A DNA stretch of 64,000 nt from Acidovorax sp. (GCA_030692685.1 JAUXZO010000127.1:62001-126000); one strand, 5' to 3'; counted from the stretch's first letter, positions 1-11,617 are shown. Notes: generated by a model from the sequence alone, not told the origin. Program-made: numbers and translations.

Positions 1-1987
1 TGCCGAACTGGTGGAGGTGGACTACGACGTGCTGCCCGCTGTGGTCAGCGTGGCCGATGCCGCAGCAGGCGCCGTGGCGGGCGCAGGCCTGCATGACGCC
101 GCACCGGACAACCATTGCTACAAGTGGGCCATCGGCGACAAGGGCGGGGTGGACGCCGCATTTGCCAACGCCGCGCATGTGACCAAGCTCGACCTGGTGA
201 ACAACCGCCTCATTCCCAACGCCCTGGAGCCACGCACCGCCATTGGCAGCTACAGCCGCGCCAAGGACGAATACACGCTGTATGTCAGCAACCAGAACCC
301 GCATGTGGAACGGCTGCTGATGACCGCGTTTGTGATGGGCCTGCCCGAGCACAAAGTGCGCGTGATTGCCCCCGACGTGGGCGGCGGCTTTGGCTCCAAG
401 ATCTTTTTGTATGCCGAAGACGTGTGCCTGACCTGGGCCTCCAAAAAGCTCAACCGCAACATCAAGTGGGTGGCCGACCGCAGCGAGTCGTTCCTGTCGG
501 ACGCGCATGGCCGCGACCATGTGAGCCACGCCGAGATGGCGATGGACAAGGACGGCAAGTTTTTGGCCCTGCGCGTGCACACCGATGCCAACATGGGCGC
601 CTACCTCAGCACCTTTGCCAGCGCCGTGCCGACCATCCTGTATGCCACGCTGCTGGCCGGGCAATACACCACGCCACAGGTTTATGTGGAGGTGGACGCA
701 TGGTTCACCAACACGGCGCCGGTGGATGCCTACCGCGGCGCAGGCCGGCCCGAGGCCACGTATTTGCTGGAACGCCTGGTCTCGCGTTGCGCCTGGGACC
801 TGGGCCTGGGGCAAGATGAAATTCGCAAGCGCAACTTCATCACCAGCTGGCCGTACCAAACGCCCGTGGCGCTGCAGTACGACGTGGGCGACTACCACGG
901 GTGCATGACGCAGGCGCAAGAGCTGGCCGACGTGGCAGGCTTTGCGGCGCGCAAGGCAGCCAGCGAGGCCAAGGGCCTAAAGCGTGGCATTGGCTACAGC
1001 AGCTACATCGAGGCCTGCGGCATTGCCCCATCCAACATCGCCGGGGCCTTGGGCGCGCGGGCGGGTTTGTTTGAGTGCGGCGAGGTGCGCGTGCACCCCA
1101 CAGGCAGCGTGACGGTGTTCACCGGCTCGCACAGCCACGGCCAGGGGCACGAGACCACCTTTGCGCAGGTGGTGGCGGCACGCCTGGGCATCCCGGTGGA
1201 GAACGTGGACATCGTGCACGGCGACACGGGCCGCGTGCCGTTTGGCATGGGCACTTACGGATCGCGATCGCTGAGCGTGGGCGGATCGGCCATCATGAAA
1301 GCGCTGGACAAGATCGAGGCCAAGGCCAAAAAGATTGCTGCACACCTGATGGAAGCGAGCGACGCCGACATCGACTTTGCCAACGGCGAATTCAGCGTGC
1401 GGGGCACCGACAAGAAGGTCCCGTTCGGTTCGGTGTCTCTGGCCGCCTACGTGCCCCACAACTACCCGCTGGACGTGCTGGAGCCGGGCCTGAACGAAAC
1501 CGCGTTTTACGACCCGACAAACTTCACCTTCCCCGCAGGCACCTACATCTGCGAGGTAGAGATTGACCCGTCCACGGGCAGCACCCGCGTGGACAAGTTC
1601 ACCGCAGTGGACGACTTCGGAACCATCATCAACCCGATGATTGTGGAAGGCCAGGTGCATGGCGGACTGGTGCAGGGCATTGGCCAGGCGCTGATGGAAA
1701 ACTGCGTGTACGACCGCGAAACGGGCCAGCTGCTGACCGGCAGCTTCATGGACTACGCCATGCCGCGCGCCGACGATTTTCCTGAGTTCAAGCTGGGCCA
1801 CGTGTGCACCCCCTGCACACACAACCCACTGGGCGCCAAGGGCTGCGGCGAGGCGGGTGCCATTGGCTCGCCACCGGCCGTGATCAACGCGGTGCTGGAT
1901 GCGCTACGTCCGCTGGGCGTGAAAGAGTTCGACATGCCCGCTTCGCCGCACCGCGTGTGGGAAGCCATTCAGAACGCCAAGGCATAA
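1..1987 (+). CDS. coxL: CoxL-type molybdenum hydroxylase large subunit, 5'-truncated mirror copy
   Basis: This is the left-arm duplicate of the large subunit annotated at 5970-8357. It enters in frame at base 2, at residue 135 of the full protein, and runs to the normal stop, so the first 134 residues are missing. It keeps the AYRGAGR motif and the C-terminal GCGEAG motif. It has no start codon of its own and no coxS upstream. If the palindrome is real it is a broken gene. If the palindrome is an assembly fold-back, as seems likely, it does not exist as a separate locus and should not be counted as a second gene. Confidence 0.85.
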   Translation, partial: AELVEVDYDVLPAVVSVADAAAGAVAGAGLHDAAPDNHCYKWAIGDKGGVDAAFANAAHVTKLDLVNNRLIPNALEPRTAIGSYSRAKDEYTLYVSNQNPHVERLLMTAFVMGLPEHKVRVIAPDVGGGFGSKIFLYAEDVCLTWASKKLNRNIKWVADRSESFLSDAHGRDHVSHAEMAMDKDGKFLALRVHTDANMGAYLSTFASAVPTILYATLLAGQYTTPQVYVEVDAWFTNTAPVDAYRGAGRPEATYLLERLVSRCAWDLGLGQDEIRKRNFITSWPYQTPVALQYDVGDYHGCMTQAQELADVAGFAARKAASEAKGLKRGIGYSSYIEACGIAPSNIAGALGARAGLFECGEVRVHPTGSVTVFTGSHSHGQGHETTFAQVVAARLGIPVENVDIVHGDTGRVPFGMGTYGSRSLSVGGSAIMKALDKIEAKAKKIAAHLMEASDADIDFANGEFSVRGTDKKVPFGSVSLAAYVPHNYPLDVLEPGLNETAFYDPTNFTFPAGTYICEVEIDPSTGSTRVDKFTAVDDFGTIINPMIVEGQVHGGLVQGIGQALMENCVYDRETGQLLTGSFMDYAMPRADDFPEFKLGHVCTPCTHNPLGAKGCGEAGAIGSPPAVINAVLDALRPLGVKEFDMPASPHRVWEAIQNAKA

Positions 1988-1998
1988 GGAGATCGACC

Positions 1999-2790
1999 AT
2001 GTATGCATTCACCTTTGAGGCTCCGACCTCTACCGCCGCAGCCGCGCAGCTCATCGCCCAAGGCGGAAAATTGCTGGCGGGCGGGCAAAGCCTGTTGCCG
2101 TCCATGCGGCTGCGCCTGGCCAACCCCGAGAAGATCATCGACCTCAACAACATCGCCGAGCTGGCGGGCATCCGCCGGGACGGCAATGCGCTGGTCATCG
2201 GTGCCATGACGCGCCACATGGACGTGGCCAACAGTGCAGATGTGAAGGCTGCGATCCCCGCGCTGGCCGACCTGGCTGCACACATTGGCGACCGCCAGGT
2301 GCGCGCGCGCGGAACGCTCGGTGGGTCGGTGGCCAACAACGACCCGGCGGCCTGCTACCCCAGCGCGGTGCTGGGCCTCTCGGCCACCGTCATCACCAAC
2401 CAGCGCGAGATCAAGGCCGACGACTTCTTTGTAGGCATGTACACCACGGCGCTGGAAGAGGGCGAGGTCATCACGGCCATCCGTTTCCCCATTCCCAAGC
2501 GCGCGGTGTACCTCAAGTTCAAGCAGGCGGCATCGCGCTTCTCGCTGGTGGGGGTGTTCGTGGCGCAGACCGATAGCGGCGTGCGCGTGGCCATCACCGG
2601 CGCGGCCACCAGCGTGTTTAGGCATGCGGGGCTGGAGGCGGCGCTTAACCAGAGTTTCACGGCGCAGTCCGCCGCGGCAGTGAAGATCGACGCGAGTGAT
2701 CTGAACGCCGACATCCATGCCAGTGCGGCGTATCGCGCCAACCTGATCAGTGTGCAGACGCAAAGGGCTGTAGCGCAGATGCTGGGTTGA
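1999..2790 (+). CDS. coxM: CoxM-type FAD-binding subunit, mirror copy
   Basis: Identical to the gene at 5167-5958 on the other arm of the palindrome. It encodes 263 residues and starts at an ATG preceded by an AAGGAG-like site 11 bases after the coxL stop. The FAD-binding motifs AGGQS (27-31) and TLGGSVANNDP (106-116) are intact. See the other copy for function. Its separate existence depends on whether the inverted duplication is real. Confidence 0.85.
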   Translation: MYAFTFEAPTSTAAAAQLIAQGGKLLAGGQSLLPSMRLRLANPEKIIDLNNIAELAGIRRDGNALVIGAMTRHMDVANSADVKAAIPALADLAAHIGDRQVRARGTLGGSVANNDPAACYPSAVLGLSATVITNQREIKADDFFVGMYTTALEEGEVITAIRFPIPKRAVYLKFKQAASRFSLVGVFVAQTDSGVRVAITGAATSVFRHAGLEAALNQSFTAQSAAAVKIDASDLNADIHASAAYRANLISVQTQRAVAQMLG

Positions 2791-2804
2791 GACCTGTAGG
2801 TTGT

Positions 2805-2885
2805 AGGTCGGGTTAGCGCAGCGTATCCCGACATTGCGGCTCCTTGCGTGGGTGCCGGGTTACGCCCTGCGGGCTAGCCCGACCT
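2805..2885. repeat. Intergenic inverted-repeat element (GGGTTAGCGCAGCGTA type), left copy
   Basis: An 81-bp element whose ends form an inverted repeat: AGGTCGGGTTAGC at the left against GCTAGCCCGACCT at the right. The inner GCGCAGCGTA..CCCGACA segment resembles a REP/MITE-like sequence scattered through many proteobacterial genomes. It sits between coxM and coxD and is mirrored at 5072-5152. Confidence 0.6.
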
Positions 2886-2933
2886 GCGGGGTCGGCTTCA
2901 TCCCGTGGCTGTTTTACGGTGTATTTTTTAATG

Positions 2934-2982
2934 AAATTGGCCTCTGGCGCTTATCCATCAAGCGCTAGTAGCTATAAAAATT
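2934..2982 (+). repeat. Dispersed palindromic repeat family A, copy upstream of coxD (left arm)
   Basis: Matches the family A core: GGCCTCTGGCGCTT, a short loop, then AAGCGCTAGTAGCTAT, with AT-rich flanks. It ends 6 bases before the coxD start codon and takes the place of a normal Shine-Dalgarno sequence. Confidence 0.9.
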
Positions 2983-2988
2983 ATAGTA

Positions 2989-3921
<933 letters not shown>

Positions 3922-3948
3922 TGCCCAGGAGCCTTCAAAAATACGAAA

Positions 3949-4008
3949 CCGTTCGGGCTGGGCTTGTTGAAGCCCCGCGCGGGGCTTCAACAAGCCCAGC
4001 CCGAACGG
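3949..4008. repeat. REP-like hairpin at the palindrome centre
   Basis: The two arms meet at a 30-base half-site that begins CCGTTCGGGCTG and ends GAAGCCCCGC, followed by its exact complement. The half-site resembles the REP-like sequence at about 61137-61165 (CTTCGACAGGCTCAGCCC followed by GAACGG). A natural hairpin here could have seeded fold-back during amplification or assembly. Confidence 0.7.
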
Positions 4009-4035
4009 TTTCGTATTTTTGAAGGCTCCTGGGCA

Positions 4036-4968
<933 letters not shown>

Positions 4969-4974
4969 TACTAT

Positions 4975-5023
4975 AATTTTTATAGCTACTAGCGCTTGAT
5001 GGATAAGCGCCAGAGGCCAATTT
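4975..5023 (-). repeat. Dispersed palindromic repeat family A, copy upstream of coxD (right arm)
   Basis: Exact mirror of the copy at 2934-2982. It lies in the same orientation as coxD, ends 6 bases before its start codon and fills the leader where a ribosome-binding site is expected. Confidence 0.9.
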
Positions 5024-5071
5024 CATTAAAAAATACACCGTAAAACAGCCACGGGATGAAGCCGACCCCGC

Positions 5072-5152
5072 AGGTCGGGCTAGCCCGCAGGGCGTAACCC
5101 GGCACCCACGCAAGGAGCCGCAATGTCGGGATACGCTGCGCTAACCCGACCT
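5072..5152. repeat. Intergenic inverted-repeat element (GGGTTAGCGCAGCGTA type), right copy
   Basis: Mirror of 2805-2885, between coxM and coxD. Terminal inverted repeats AGGTCGGG(C/T)TAGC flank an interior with its own dyads. No open reading frame of note. Confidence 0.6.
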
Positions 5153-5166
5153 ACAACCTACAGGTC

Positions 5167-5958
5167 TCAACCCAGCATCTGCGCTACAGCCCTTTGCGTC
5201 TGCACACTGATCAGGTTGGCGCGATACGCCGCACTGGCATGGATGTCGGCGTTCAGATCACTCGCGTCGATCTTCACTGCCGCGGCGGACTGCGCCGTGA
5301 AACTCTGGTTAAGCGCCGCCTCCAGCCCCGCATGCCTAAACACGCTGGTGGCCGCGCCGGTGATGGCCACGCGCACGCCGCTATCGGTCTGCGCCACGAA
5401 CACCCCCACCAGCGAGAAGCGCGATGCCGCCTGCTTGAACTTGAGGTACACCGCGCGCTTGGGAATGGGGAAACGGATGGCCGTGATGACCTCGCCCTCT
5501 TCCAGCGCCGTGGTGTACATGCCTACAAAGAAGTCGTCGGCCTTGATCTCGCGCTGGTTGGTGATGACGGTGGCCGAGAGGCCCAGCACCGCGCTGGGGT
5601 AGCAGGCCGCCGGGTCGTTGTTGGCCACCGACCCACCGAGCGTTCCGCGCGCGCGCACCTGGCGGTCGCCAATGTGTGCAGCCAGGTCGGCCAGCGCGGG
5701 GATCGCAGCCTTCACATCTGCACTGTTGGCCACGTCCATGTGGCGCGTCATGGCACCGATGACCAGCGCATTGCCGTCCCGGCGGATGCCCGCCAGCTCG
5801 GCGATGTTGTTGAGGTCGATGATCTTCTCGGGGTTGGCCAGGCGCAGCCGCATGGACGGCAACAGGCTTTGCCCGCCCGCCAGCAATTTTCCGCCTTGGG
5901 CGATGAGCTGCGCGGCTGCGGCGGTAGAGGTCGGAGCCTCAAAGGTGAATGCATACAT
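5167..5958 (-). CDS. coxM: Xanthine dehydrogenase family FAD-binding subunit (CoxM type)
   Basis: A 263-residue flavoprotein subunit of a molybdenum hydroxylase. It should carry FAD and pass electrons from the 2Fe-2S subunit to the respiratory chain. FAD-binding motifs are AGGQS (27-31) and TLGGSVANNDP (106-116); the C-terminal CO-dehydrogenase flavoprotein domain follows. The chosen ATG at 5958 has a good AAGGAG site and lies 11 bases after the coxL stop; longer reading would overlap coxL. The S-L-M gene order is that of form II (BMS-type) cox clusters rather than the M-S-L order of form I. Confidence 0.92.
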   Translation of the reverse strand: MYAFTFEAPTSTAAAAQLIAQGGKLLAGGQSLLPSMRLRLANPEKIIDLNNIAELAGIRRDGNALVIGAMTRHMDVANSADVKAAIPALADLAAHIGDRQVRARGTLGGSVANNDPAACYPSAVLGLSATVITNQREIKADDFFVGMYTTALEEGEVITAIRFPIPKRAVYLKFKQAASRFSLVGVFVAQTDSGVRVAITGAATSVFRHAGLEAALNQSFTAQSAAAVKIDASDLNADIHASAAYRANLISVQTQRAVAQMLG

Positions 5959-5969
5959 GGTCGATCTCC

Positions 5970-8357
5970 TTATGCCTTGGCGTTCTGAATGGCTTCCCAC
6001 ACGCGGTGCGGCGAAGCGGGCATGTCGAACTCTTTCACGCCCAGCGGACGTAGCGCATCCAGCACCGCGTTGATCACGGCCGGTGGCGAGCCAATGGCAC
6101 CCGCCTCGCCGCAGCCCTTGGCGCCCAGTGGGTTGTGTGTGCAGGGGGTGCACACGTGGCCCAGCTTGAACTCAGGAAAATCGTCGGCGCGCGGCATGGC
6201 GTAGTCCATGAAGCTGCCGGTCAGCAGCTGGCCCGTTTCGCGGTCGTACACGCAGTTTTCCATCAGCGCCTGGCCAATGCCCTGCACCAGTCCGCCATGC
6301 ACCTGGCCTTCCACAATCATCGGGTTGATGATGGTTCCGAAGTCGTCCACTGCGGTGAACTTGTCCACGCGGGTGCTGCCCGTGGACGGGTCAATCTCTA
6401 CCTCGCAGATGTAGGTGCCTGCGGGGAAGGTGAAGTTTGTCGGGTCGTAAAACGCGGTTTCGTTCAGGCCCGGCTCCAGCACGTCCAGCGGGTAGTTGTG
6501 GGGCACGTAGGCGGCCAGAGACACCGAACCGAACGGGACCTTCTTGTCGGTGCCCCGCACGCTGAATTCGCCGTTGGCAAAGTCGATGTCGGCGTCGCTC
6601 GCTTCCATCAGGTGTGCAGCAATCTTTTTGGCCTTGGCCTCGATCTTGTCCAGCGCTTTCATGATGGCCGATCCGCCCACGCTCAGCGATCGCGATCCGT
6701 AAGTGCCCATGCCAAACGGCACGCGGCCCGTGTCGCCGTGCACGATGTCCACGTTCTCCACCGGGATGCCCAGGCGTGCCGCCACCACCTGCGCAAAGGT
6801 GGTCTCGTGCCCCTGGCCGTGGCTGTGCGAGCCGGTGAACACCGTCACGCTGCCTGTGGGGTGCACGCGCACCTCGCCGCACTCAAACAAACCCGCCCGC
6901 GCGCCCAAGGCCCCGGCGATGTTGGATGGGGCAATGCCGCAGGCCTCGATGTAGCTGCTGTAGCCAATGCCACGCTTTAGGCCCTTGGCCTCGCTGGCTG
7001 CCTTGCGCGCCGCAAAGCCTGCCACGTCGGCCAGCTCTTGCGCCTGCGTCATGCACCCGTGGTAGTCGCCCACGTCGTACTGCAGCGCCACGGGCGTTTG
7101 GTACGGCCAGCTGGTGATGAAGTTGCGCTTGCGAATTTCATCTTGCCCCAGGCCCAGGTCCCAGGCGCAACGCGAGACCAGGCGTTCCAGCAAATACGTG
7201 GCCTCGGGCCGGCCTGCGCCGCGGTAGGCATCCACCGGCGCCGTGTTGGTGAACCATGCGTCCACCTCCACATAAACCTGTGGCGTGGTGTATTGCCCGG
7301 CCAGCAGCGTGGCATACAGGATGGTCGGCACGGCGCTGGCAAAGGTGCTGAGGTAGGCGCCCATGTTGGCATCGGTGTGCACGCGCAGGGCCAAAAACTT
7401 GCCGTCCTTGTCCATCGCCATCTCGGCGTGGCTCACATGGTCGCGGCCATGCGCGTCCGACAGGAACGACTCGCTGCGGTCGGCCACCCACTTGATGTTG
7501 CGGTTGAGCTTTTTGGAGGCCCAGGTCAGGCACACGTCTTCGGCATACAAAAAGATCTTGGAGCCAAAGCCGCCGCCCACGTCGGGGGCAATCACGCGCA
7601 CTTTGTGCTCGGGCAGGCCCATCACAAACGCGGTCATCAGCAGCCGTTCCACATGCGGGTTCTGGTTGCTGACATACAGCGTGTATTCGTCCTTGGCGCG
7701 GCTGTAGCTGCCAATGGCGGTGCGTGGCTCCAGGGCGTTGGGAATGAGGCGGTTGTTCACCAGGTCGAGCTTGGTCACATGCGCGGCGTTGGCAAATGCG
7801 GCGTCCACCCCGCCCTTGTCGCCGATGGCCCACTTGTAGCAATGGTTGTCCGGTGCGGCGTCATGCAGGCCTGCGCCCGCCACGGCGCCTGCTGCGGCAT
7901 CGGCCACGCTGACCACAGCGGGCAGCACGTCGTAGTCCACCTCCACCAGTTCGGCAGCATCACGCGCCTGCTGCTGCGTCAGCGCCACCACCATGGCCAC
8001 ATGGTCGCCCACATAGCGCACCTTGCCCTGCGCCAGGATGGGGTGTGGCGGCTCCTTCATGGGCTGGCCGTCGGTGCTGGTGATGAGCCAGCCGCAGGGC
8101 AGGCCGTTGATGCTGTCGGCCGCCACATCGGCACCGGTAAGCACACCCAGCACGCCCGGCGCGGCCTTGGCGGCGTCCACGTTGATGCTGTTGATCTTGG
8201 CGTGCGCGTGCGGCGAGCGCACAAACACCGCATGGCTTTGCGCGGCCAGCACCACGTCGTCGGTGTACTGGCCCGCGCCGGTCAGAAAGCGGTAGTCTTC
8301 CTTGCGCTTGACGGATTCGCCGATGTGCGGCAGCTTGGAAAAGTCGGATGCACCCAT
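5970..8357 (-). CDS. coxL: Molybdenum-hydroxylase large subunit, form II CO dehydrogenase-like
   Basis: A 795-residue molybdopterin-cytosine-dinucleotide-binding subunit of the xanthine oxidase/CO dehydrogenase family. The active-site loop reads AYRGAGR (377-383), the signature of form II enzymes; form I CO dehydrogenases have AYXCSFR. The catalytic Glu is E751 in GCGEAG. GGGFGSK (261-267) is part of the cofactor-binding region. It starts 15 bases after the coxS stop with a GGAGAAAC site. Form II enzymes are annotated as CO dehydrogenases but many oxidise other or unknown substrates, so CO oxidation should not be assumed. It is the middle gene of coxS-L-M-D. Confidence 0.93.
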   Translation of the reverse strand: MGASDFSKLPHIGESVKRKEDYRFLTGAGQYTDDVVLAAQSHAVFVRSPHAHAKINSINVDAAKAAPGVLGVLTGADVAADSINGLPCGWLITSTDGQPMKEPPHPILAQGKVRYVGDHVAMVVALTQQQARDAAELVEVDYDVLPAVVSVADAAAGAVAGAGLHDAAPDNHCYKWAIGDKGGVDAAFANAAHVTKLDLVNNRLIPNALEPRTAIGSYSRAKDEYTLYVSNQNPHVERLLMTAFVMGLPEHKVRVIAPDVGGGFGSKIFLYAEDVCLTWASKKLNRNIKWVADRSESFLSDAHGRDHVSHAEMAMDKDGKFLALRVHTDANMGAYLSTFASAVPTILYATLLAGQYTTPQVYVEVDAWFTNTAPVDAYRGAGRPEATYLLERLVSRCAWDLGLGQDEIRKRNFITSWPYQTPVALQYDVGDYHGCMTQAQELADVAGFAARKAASEAKGLKRGIGYSSYIEACGIAPSNIAGALGARAGLFECGEVRVHPTGSVTVFTGSHSHGQGHETTFAQVVAARLGIPVENVDIVHGDTGRVPFGMGTYGSRSLSVGGSAIMKALDKIEAKAKKIAAHLMEASDADIDFANGEFSVRGTDKKVPFGSVSLAAYVPHNYPLDVLEPGLNETAFYDPTNFTFPAGTYICEVEIDPSTGSTRVDKFTAVDDFGTIINPMIVEGQVHGGLVQGIGQALMENCVYDRETGQLLTGSFMDYAMPRADDFPEFKLGHVCTPCTHNPLGAKGCGEAGAIGSPPAVINAVLDALRPLGVKEFDMPASPHRVWEAIQNAKA

Positions 8358-8372
8358 GATGTTTCTCCTTCT

Positions 8373-8843
8373 TTAAGCTGAAGCCATGGCCTTTTGGCCG
8401 ACCTGCACCGCGCGCACGATGTTCTGGTAGCCCGTGCAGCGGCAAATGTTGCCTTCGAGCAGTTCGCGGATCTCGCCTTCGCTGGCATTGGGGTGGCCGT
8501 TGCACAGGTCCACTGCGCTCATCACCATGCCGGGGGTGCAGAAGCCGCACTGCAGGCCGTGGCATTCCTTGAATGCTGCCTGCATGGGGTGCATGGTGCC
8601 GTCGGGTGCAGCCAGGCCTTCGATGGTTTGCACATCGGCGCCCTGCGCCTGCACGGCCAGCATCGCGCACGACTTCACTGCGCGGCCATTCACATGCACC
8701 GTGCACGCCCCGCATTGGCTGGTGTCGCAACCCACATGGGTGCCGGTGAGCAGCAAATGCTCTCGCAGCGCATGGACAAGCAGGGTGTTGGGGGGGACGT
8801 CAACGCTGGCGGCGCGCCCGTTGACGGTGAACTGGACTTGCAT
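8373..8843 (-). CDS. coxS: 2Fe-2S iron-sulfur subunit (CoxS type)
   Basis: A 156-residue electron-transfer subunit with two 2Fe-2S clusters. The N-terminal plant-ferredoxin-like domain has C39, C44, C47 and C59. The C-terminal helical domain has C99, C102, C134 and C136 (CGFC and CRC pairs). It passes electrons from the molybdenum site in CoxL to FAD in CoxM. The ATG at 8843 is preceded by a GGAGAC ribosome-binding site; longer reading in this frame enters non-coding DNA. It is the first gene of the cox operon and is divergent from the GAF-Fis regulator at 9290. Confidence 0.93.
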   Translation of the reverse strand: MQVQFTVNGRAASVDVPPNTLLVHALREHLLLTGTHVGCDTSQCGACTVHVNGRAVKSCAMLAVQAQGADVQTIEGLAAPDGTMHPMQAAFKECHGLQCGFCTPGMVMSAVDLCNGHPNASEGEIRELLEGNICRCTGYQNIVRAVQVGQKAMASA

Positions 8844-9289
8844 CTGGCTGTCTCCTGAATAGGTTTTGGCTGGACAAGAACGTGTTGACGATCTCGCAGG
8901 GGATCGCGTTGGAGCGCAATCGGGATGCGTGGATGCTTCGGGTGCGCCGCATGGGCTCATGCCCATCCAAGCAGCCGGAGCGTCCAATCGCCCGATTTCG
9001 CTCCAACCCTTCGGGCAGTGGTCGTGGCGGGCGGTCTGCTGCGTTGCGGCGCTTGTGGATCGCCGAGCTATCCACTGCGCACCGCGCCTAGCATCCCATC
9101 CCGCCAAGACCGCTGCACGACCCCTGGGAGATCGTGAACACGTTCTTCGCGCATCTTCTGCCGCGTCCCACCACCCATCCCTAGGGACAACCCTCGATTT
9201 CCGGCAGCCCCGACTGGATATTCTCAAAATGAAACATGTTGCAGCGCACACCGGCGCATCATCCGCAGCTCAAAGGAACCAGTTCACCC
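8844..9289. other. Divergent intergenic region coxS / GAF-Fis regulator
   Basis: A 446-base region that should hold the promoters of the cox operon and of the regulator. Visible features are a perfect 10-base palindrome TCCCTAGGGA at 9178-9187 and an AACATGTT dyad at 9233-9240. I see no ModE-like operator and no convincing -12/-24 sigma-54 promoter. Open frames here are GC-driven shadows. Confidence 0.5.
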
Positions 9290-10438
9290 ATGCTGTCCTC
9301 CGCGCCCACCTCTACCGCCCACCGCCACGCGCTGATTGCGCAGGCCCGCCAGACCTTGCTGGCGGATGGCGTTGTGCCGTTGCGCACCGAGGTGGAGCCG
9401 TGGATTGCGCGGTCGTGGCAACGCTGTCTGGCCCAGGGGCTCAAGCCCGCCCAGCAGGTGGCGTTTGACGCCGTCAGCGCCCCGGCACTGCGCCGCAGCC
9501 AGGAGCAAAACCACCACCTGCTGCGCGCGGCCCGCCCCGTGCTCGATCAGCTCACCCGCGCCATTGCCGGTATGCGTTACTTCGCCATGCTGACGGACGC
9601 ACGCGGCATCGTGGTGGATGTGCAAGGCCCTTGCGACCAGAGCGACCCCCGCGCCAGCGCCATCGGCCGTGTGGGCATCGACCTGTCAGAAGCGGCTGTG
9701 GGCACCACCGCCATCGGCGCCGCGCTGGCTGAGCTGCAGCCCGTGTGGCTGCACCGGGGGGAACACTTCTTTGACGACAACAGCAGCTACAGCTGCGCAG
9801 GCGCGCCGCTGTTCGACCCCCATGGGCAGTGCGTGGGCATGCTGGACCTGACCGGCGTGGACGTGCCCGAACGGCCCGAGCTGCGCCACCTGGTGGCCCG
9901 GTCGGCCCGGGCCATGGAAGATGCCCTGCTGCTGCAACTGCCCCACGCCCTGCTGCTGCGCATGAACTGGCCCGGCTGCCCCCTGGGCGGCGAAGGCGAT
10001 GGCCTGTTGACGCTGGACGGCGACGGTGTGGTGGTAGGCGCCAACAGCATGGCCCGCCAACTGGTACCCCAGCCGTTGCGCATGGCGGGCACACCCACCC
10101 ACTGCAGCGACCTGATGGCCATGCCATGGACCATGTTGTTCGATGCGGCGCGGCGGCACCCGGCACAGCCACTGGATTTGCCGCTGTGGTCCGGCCTGCG
10201 CCTGCAGGCGCTGGCGCAGCTGCCAGCCGCCACCCGCAGCCCTATCAGTGACCAGGCAGTGGCGGTAGCGCACGCAATCACCGGCAAATCGGCGGTGGCA
10301 GCCCCGCTGCGCGAGGCCGAAACCGCCTTGATCCGCCAGGCCGTGCAAGGCGCACGGGGCAATGTGGCCGAAGCGGCCCGCGCACTGGGCATCAGCCGCG
10401 CCACGGTGTACCGCAAGCTGGGGGCACCCAAGGGATAA
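9290..10438 (+). CDS. AcoR-like regulator with GAF and Fis-type HTH, lacking the AAA+ domain
   Basis: A 382-residue regulator. The N-terminus (WIARSWQRC, about 30-40) and the GAF region (about 80-200) resemble AcoR-type sigma-54 activators. The C-terminus (about 340-382) is a Fis-type helix-turn-helix ending GISRATVYRKL. The central AAA+ ATPase domain is absent: there is no Walker A and no GAFTGA motif, so it cannot activate sigma-54 in the usual way. The ATG at 9290 follows an AAAGGAA site; an upstream ATG at 9236 would add 18 residues. Divergent position next to coxS suggests control of the cox operon (inference). Confidence 0.8.
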   Translation: MLSSAPTSTAHRHALIAQARQTLLADGVVPLRTEVEPWIARSWQRCLAQGLKPAQQVAFDAVSAPALRRSQEQNHHLLRAARPVLDQLTRAIAGMRYFAMLTDARGIVVDVQGPCDQSDPRASAIGRVGIDLSEAAVGTTAIGAALAELQPVWLHRGEHFFDDNSSYSCAGAPLFDPHGQCVGMLDLTGVDVPERPELRHLVARSARAMEDALLLQLPHALLLRMNWPGCPLGGEGDGLLTLDGDGVVVGANSMARQLVPQPLRMAGTPTHCSDLMAMPWTMLFDAARRHPAQPLDLPLWSGLRLQALAQLPAATRSPISDQAVAVAHAITGKSAVAAPLREAETALIRQAVQGARGNVAEAARALGISRATVYRKLGAPKG

Positions 10439-10470
10439 AGATAGGCACTGGCAGCGGAAAATATGAGTCA

Positions 10471-10520
10471 AAAGTGCCTCTGGCGGTTGATGGTAAAGCG
10501 CTAGCAGCTATTGATTTAAT
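10471..10520 (+). repeat. Dispersed palindromic repeat family A, between two convergent regulators
   Basis: A variant core, GTGCCTCTGGCGGTT...AAAGCGCTAGCAGCTAT, in the 292-base gap between the GAF-Fis regulator and modE. In this orientation it also has an open frame reading PLAVDGKALAAIDL, the same phase as the hemD and tupA copies. Confidence 0.85.
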
Positions 10521-10594
10521 AGTATTTCATTGCACAACAACACGGGGCCACCCTCTCATTCAGTTTTCATGGTGCGCAGCATCACTCACGACCC

Positions 10595-10727
10595 ATGAAA
10601 CTGGCGCGGCCCAGGCCAGGGCAGCCAGGCAAGGGCCGCCCCGCAGCGAGGGCTTCGTCCCCCTGCCCGCTGCGCGAAGCGCTGCGAGAGCGGGGGGAAG
10701 CGGCAAAGCCGCTCAAGGGGGTGTTTC
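10595..10727. repeat. Intergenic repeat family C, copy 1
   Basis: A GC-rich segment with nested dyads (GCAGCGAGGGCTTCGTCCCC, GAAGCGGCAAAGCCGCTC) between the regulator and modE, ending in AAGGGGGTG. Similar sequence containing GAGTCGCTTCGCGCCTTCCC occurs at 34501, 48410 and 51504. It may form a strong hairpin that ends transcription from both sides. Confidence 0.5.
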
Positions 10728-10730
10728 ACT

Positions 10731-11591
10731 TCACCCGCCTACCAGGGCCAGCACCACGGCGTTGTCTTCCACCACCAGCACTACGCCACTGCCCGCACGC
10801 AGCCCGCTGCCCGGCGCCGCAAAACCCACCATCTGCAGGCCTCCCACCAGCTCGGCAGACACCTCGTCGCCCGCTTCGCCGCGCACTACGCGCGTGGCCT
10901 TGGCAAGCAGGCGGTGTGTGCCAGAAGGAGGAGAAGAAGAAGAAGAAGGCGCCGCCATGGAGGACGTTGCCGCAATGGCAGACGCCACGCGCTCACGGCG
11001 CTCCACCCGCACCGCTGTGGCCTTGCACAGCGCCTGCACCGCCAGGCCCGGCTGCAGGCCCAGCAGCTCGGCACTTTCAAGCGTGATGCGCGACGCCAGC
11101 GCGGTAAGCGCCTTACCCTTCACCGCAGCCGCAGCCATGCCCGCATCGCCCAACCCCAAGCGCAGATGCACCCACACCAACTGCCCCTGCACGGTAAGCC
11201 GCTCCACCACACACGGCAATTGGTTGCGCATGCTGGTGCGCACCGCCAGCCGTGCCAGTGCGGGCCCTGCATGCGGCGTGGCCTGCCAGCGCGACAGCAC
11301 GGCCCCCCGCGCCTGCGCCATCGCATCGGCCGCCGCCAGCAGCTGGTGCCCCGCCTCGGTCAACTGCGCGCCGCCGCCGCCCGCGCCGCCCACGGCCCGG
11401 GCGACGAGGGGTGTACCAGCCAGATTGGTGAGCGTGTCCACCGCCTGCCACGCCGCCTTGTAGCTCACGCCCACGGCGCGCGCTGCCTGCGAGATGGAGC
11501 CACAGGCACCGATCTGGCGCAGGATATCGATGCGTTTGTCGGCCAGGGCGTGGCCCAGCGCATCAGAGACGGAGAGAGAAGCAGCAGGCAT
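10731..11591 (-). CDS. modE: ModE-type molybdate-responsive transcriptional regulator
   Basis: A 286-residue regulator. The N-terminal winged helix (RIDILRQIGACGSISQAAR, about 20-65) is of the ModE/LysR-like type. C-terminal molybdate-binding Mop domains start at MRNQLPCVV and follow again after a serine-rich linker (ATSSMAAPSSSSSPPS). Known ModE represses molybdate-uptake genes when molybdate is bound. A matching operator lies before modA, 2 kb away. The ATG at 11591 avoids overlap with the MerR gene. The poly-Ser stretch is encoded by a TCT repeat (seen as GAA repeats around 10930-10947 on the plus strand). Confidence 0.9.
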   Translation of the reverse strand: MPAASLSVSDALGHALADKRIDILRQIGACGSISQAARAVGVSYKAAWQAVDTLTNLAGTPLVARAVGGAGGGGAQLTEAGHQLLAAADAMAQARGAVLSRWQATPHAGPALARLAVRTSMRNQLPCVVERLTVQGQLVWVHLRLGLGDAGMAAAAVKGKALTALASRITLESAELLGLQPGLAVQALCKATAVRVERRERVASAIAATSSMAAPSSSSSPPSGTHRLLAKATRVVRGEAGDEVSAELVGGLQMVGFAAPGSGLRAGSGVVLVVEDNAVVLALVGG

Positions 11592-11617
11592 GCGCCGATG
11601 ATGCCTCAGGGGCACCT

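Noticed and set aside
977-1822. Long open frames antisense to coxL and other genes
   Set aside because: They follow from high GC at third codon positions, lack start signals and match no family pattern.
8844-9289. Sigma-54 promoter for the cox operon
   Set aside because: No convincing TGGCAC-N5-TTGC pair was found, and the adjacent AcoR-like protein lacks the ATPase domain needed to activate sigma-54.
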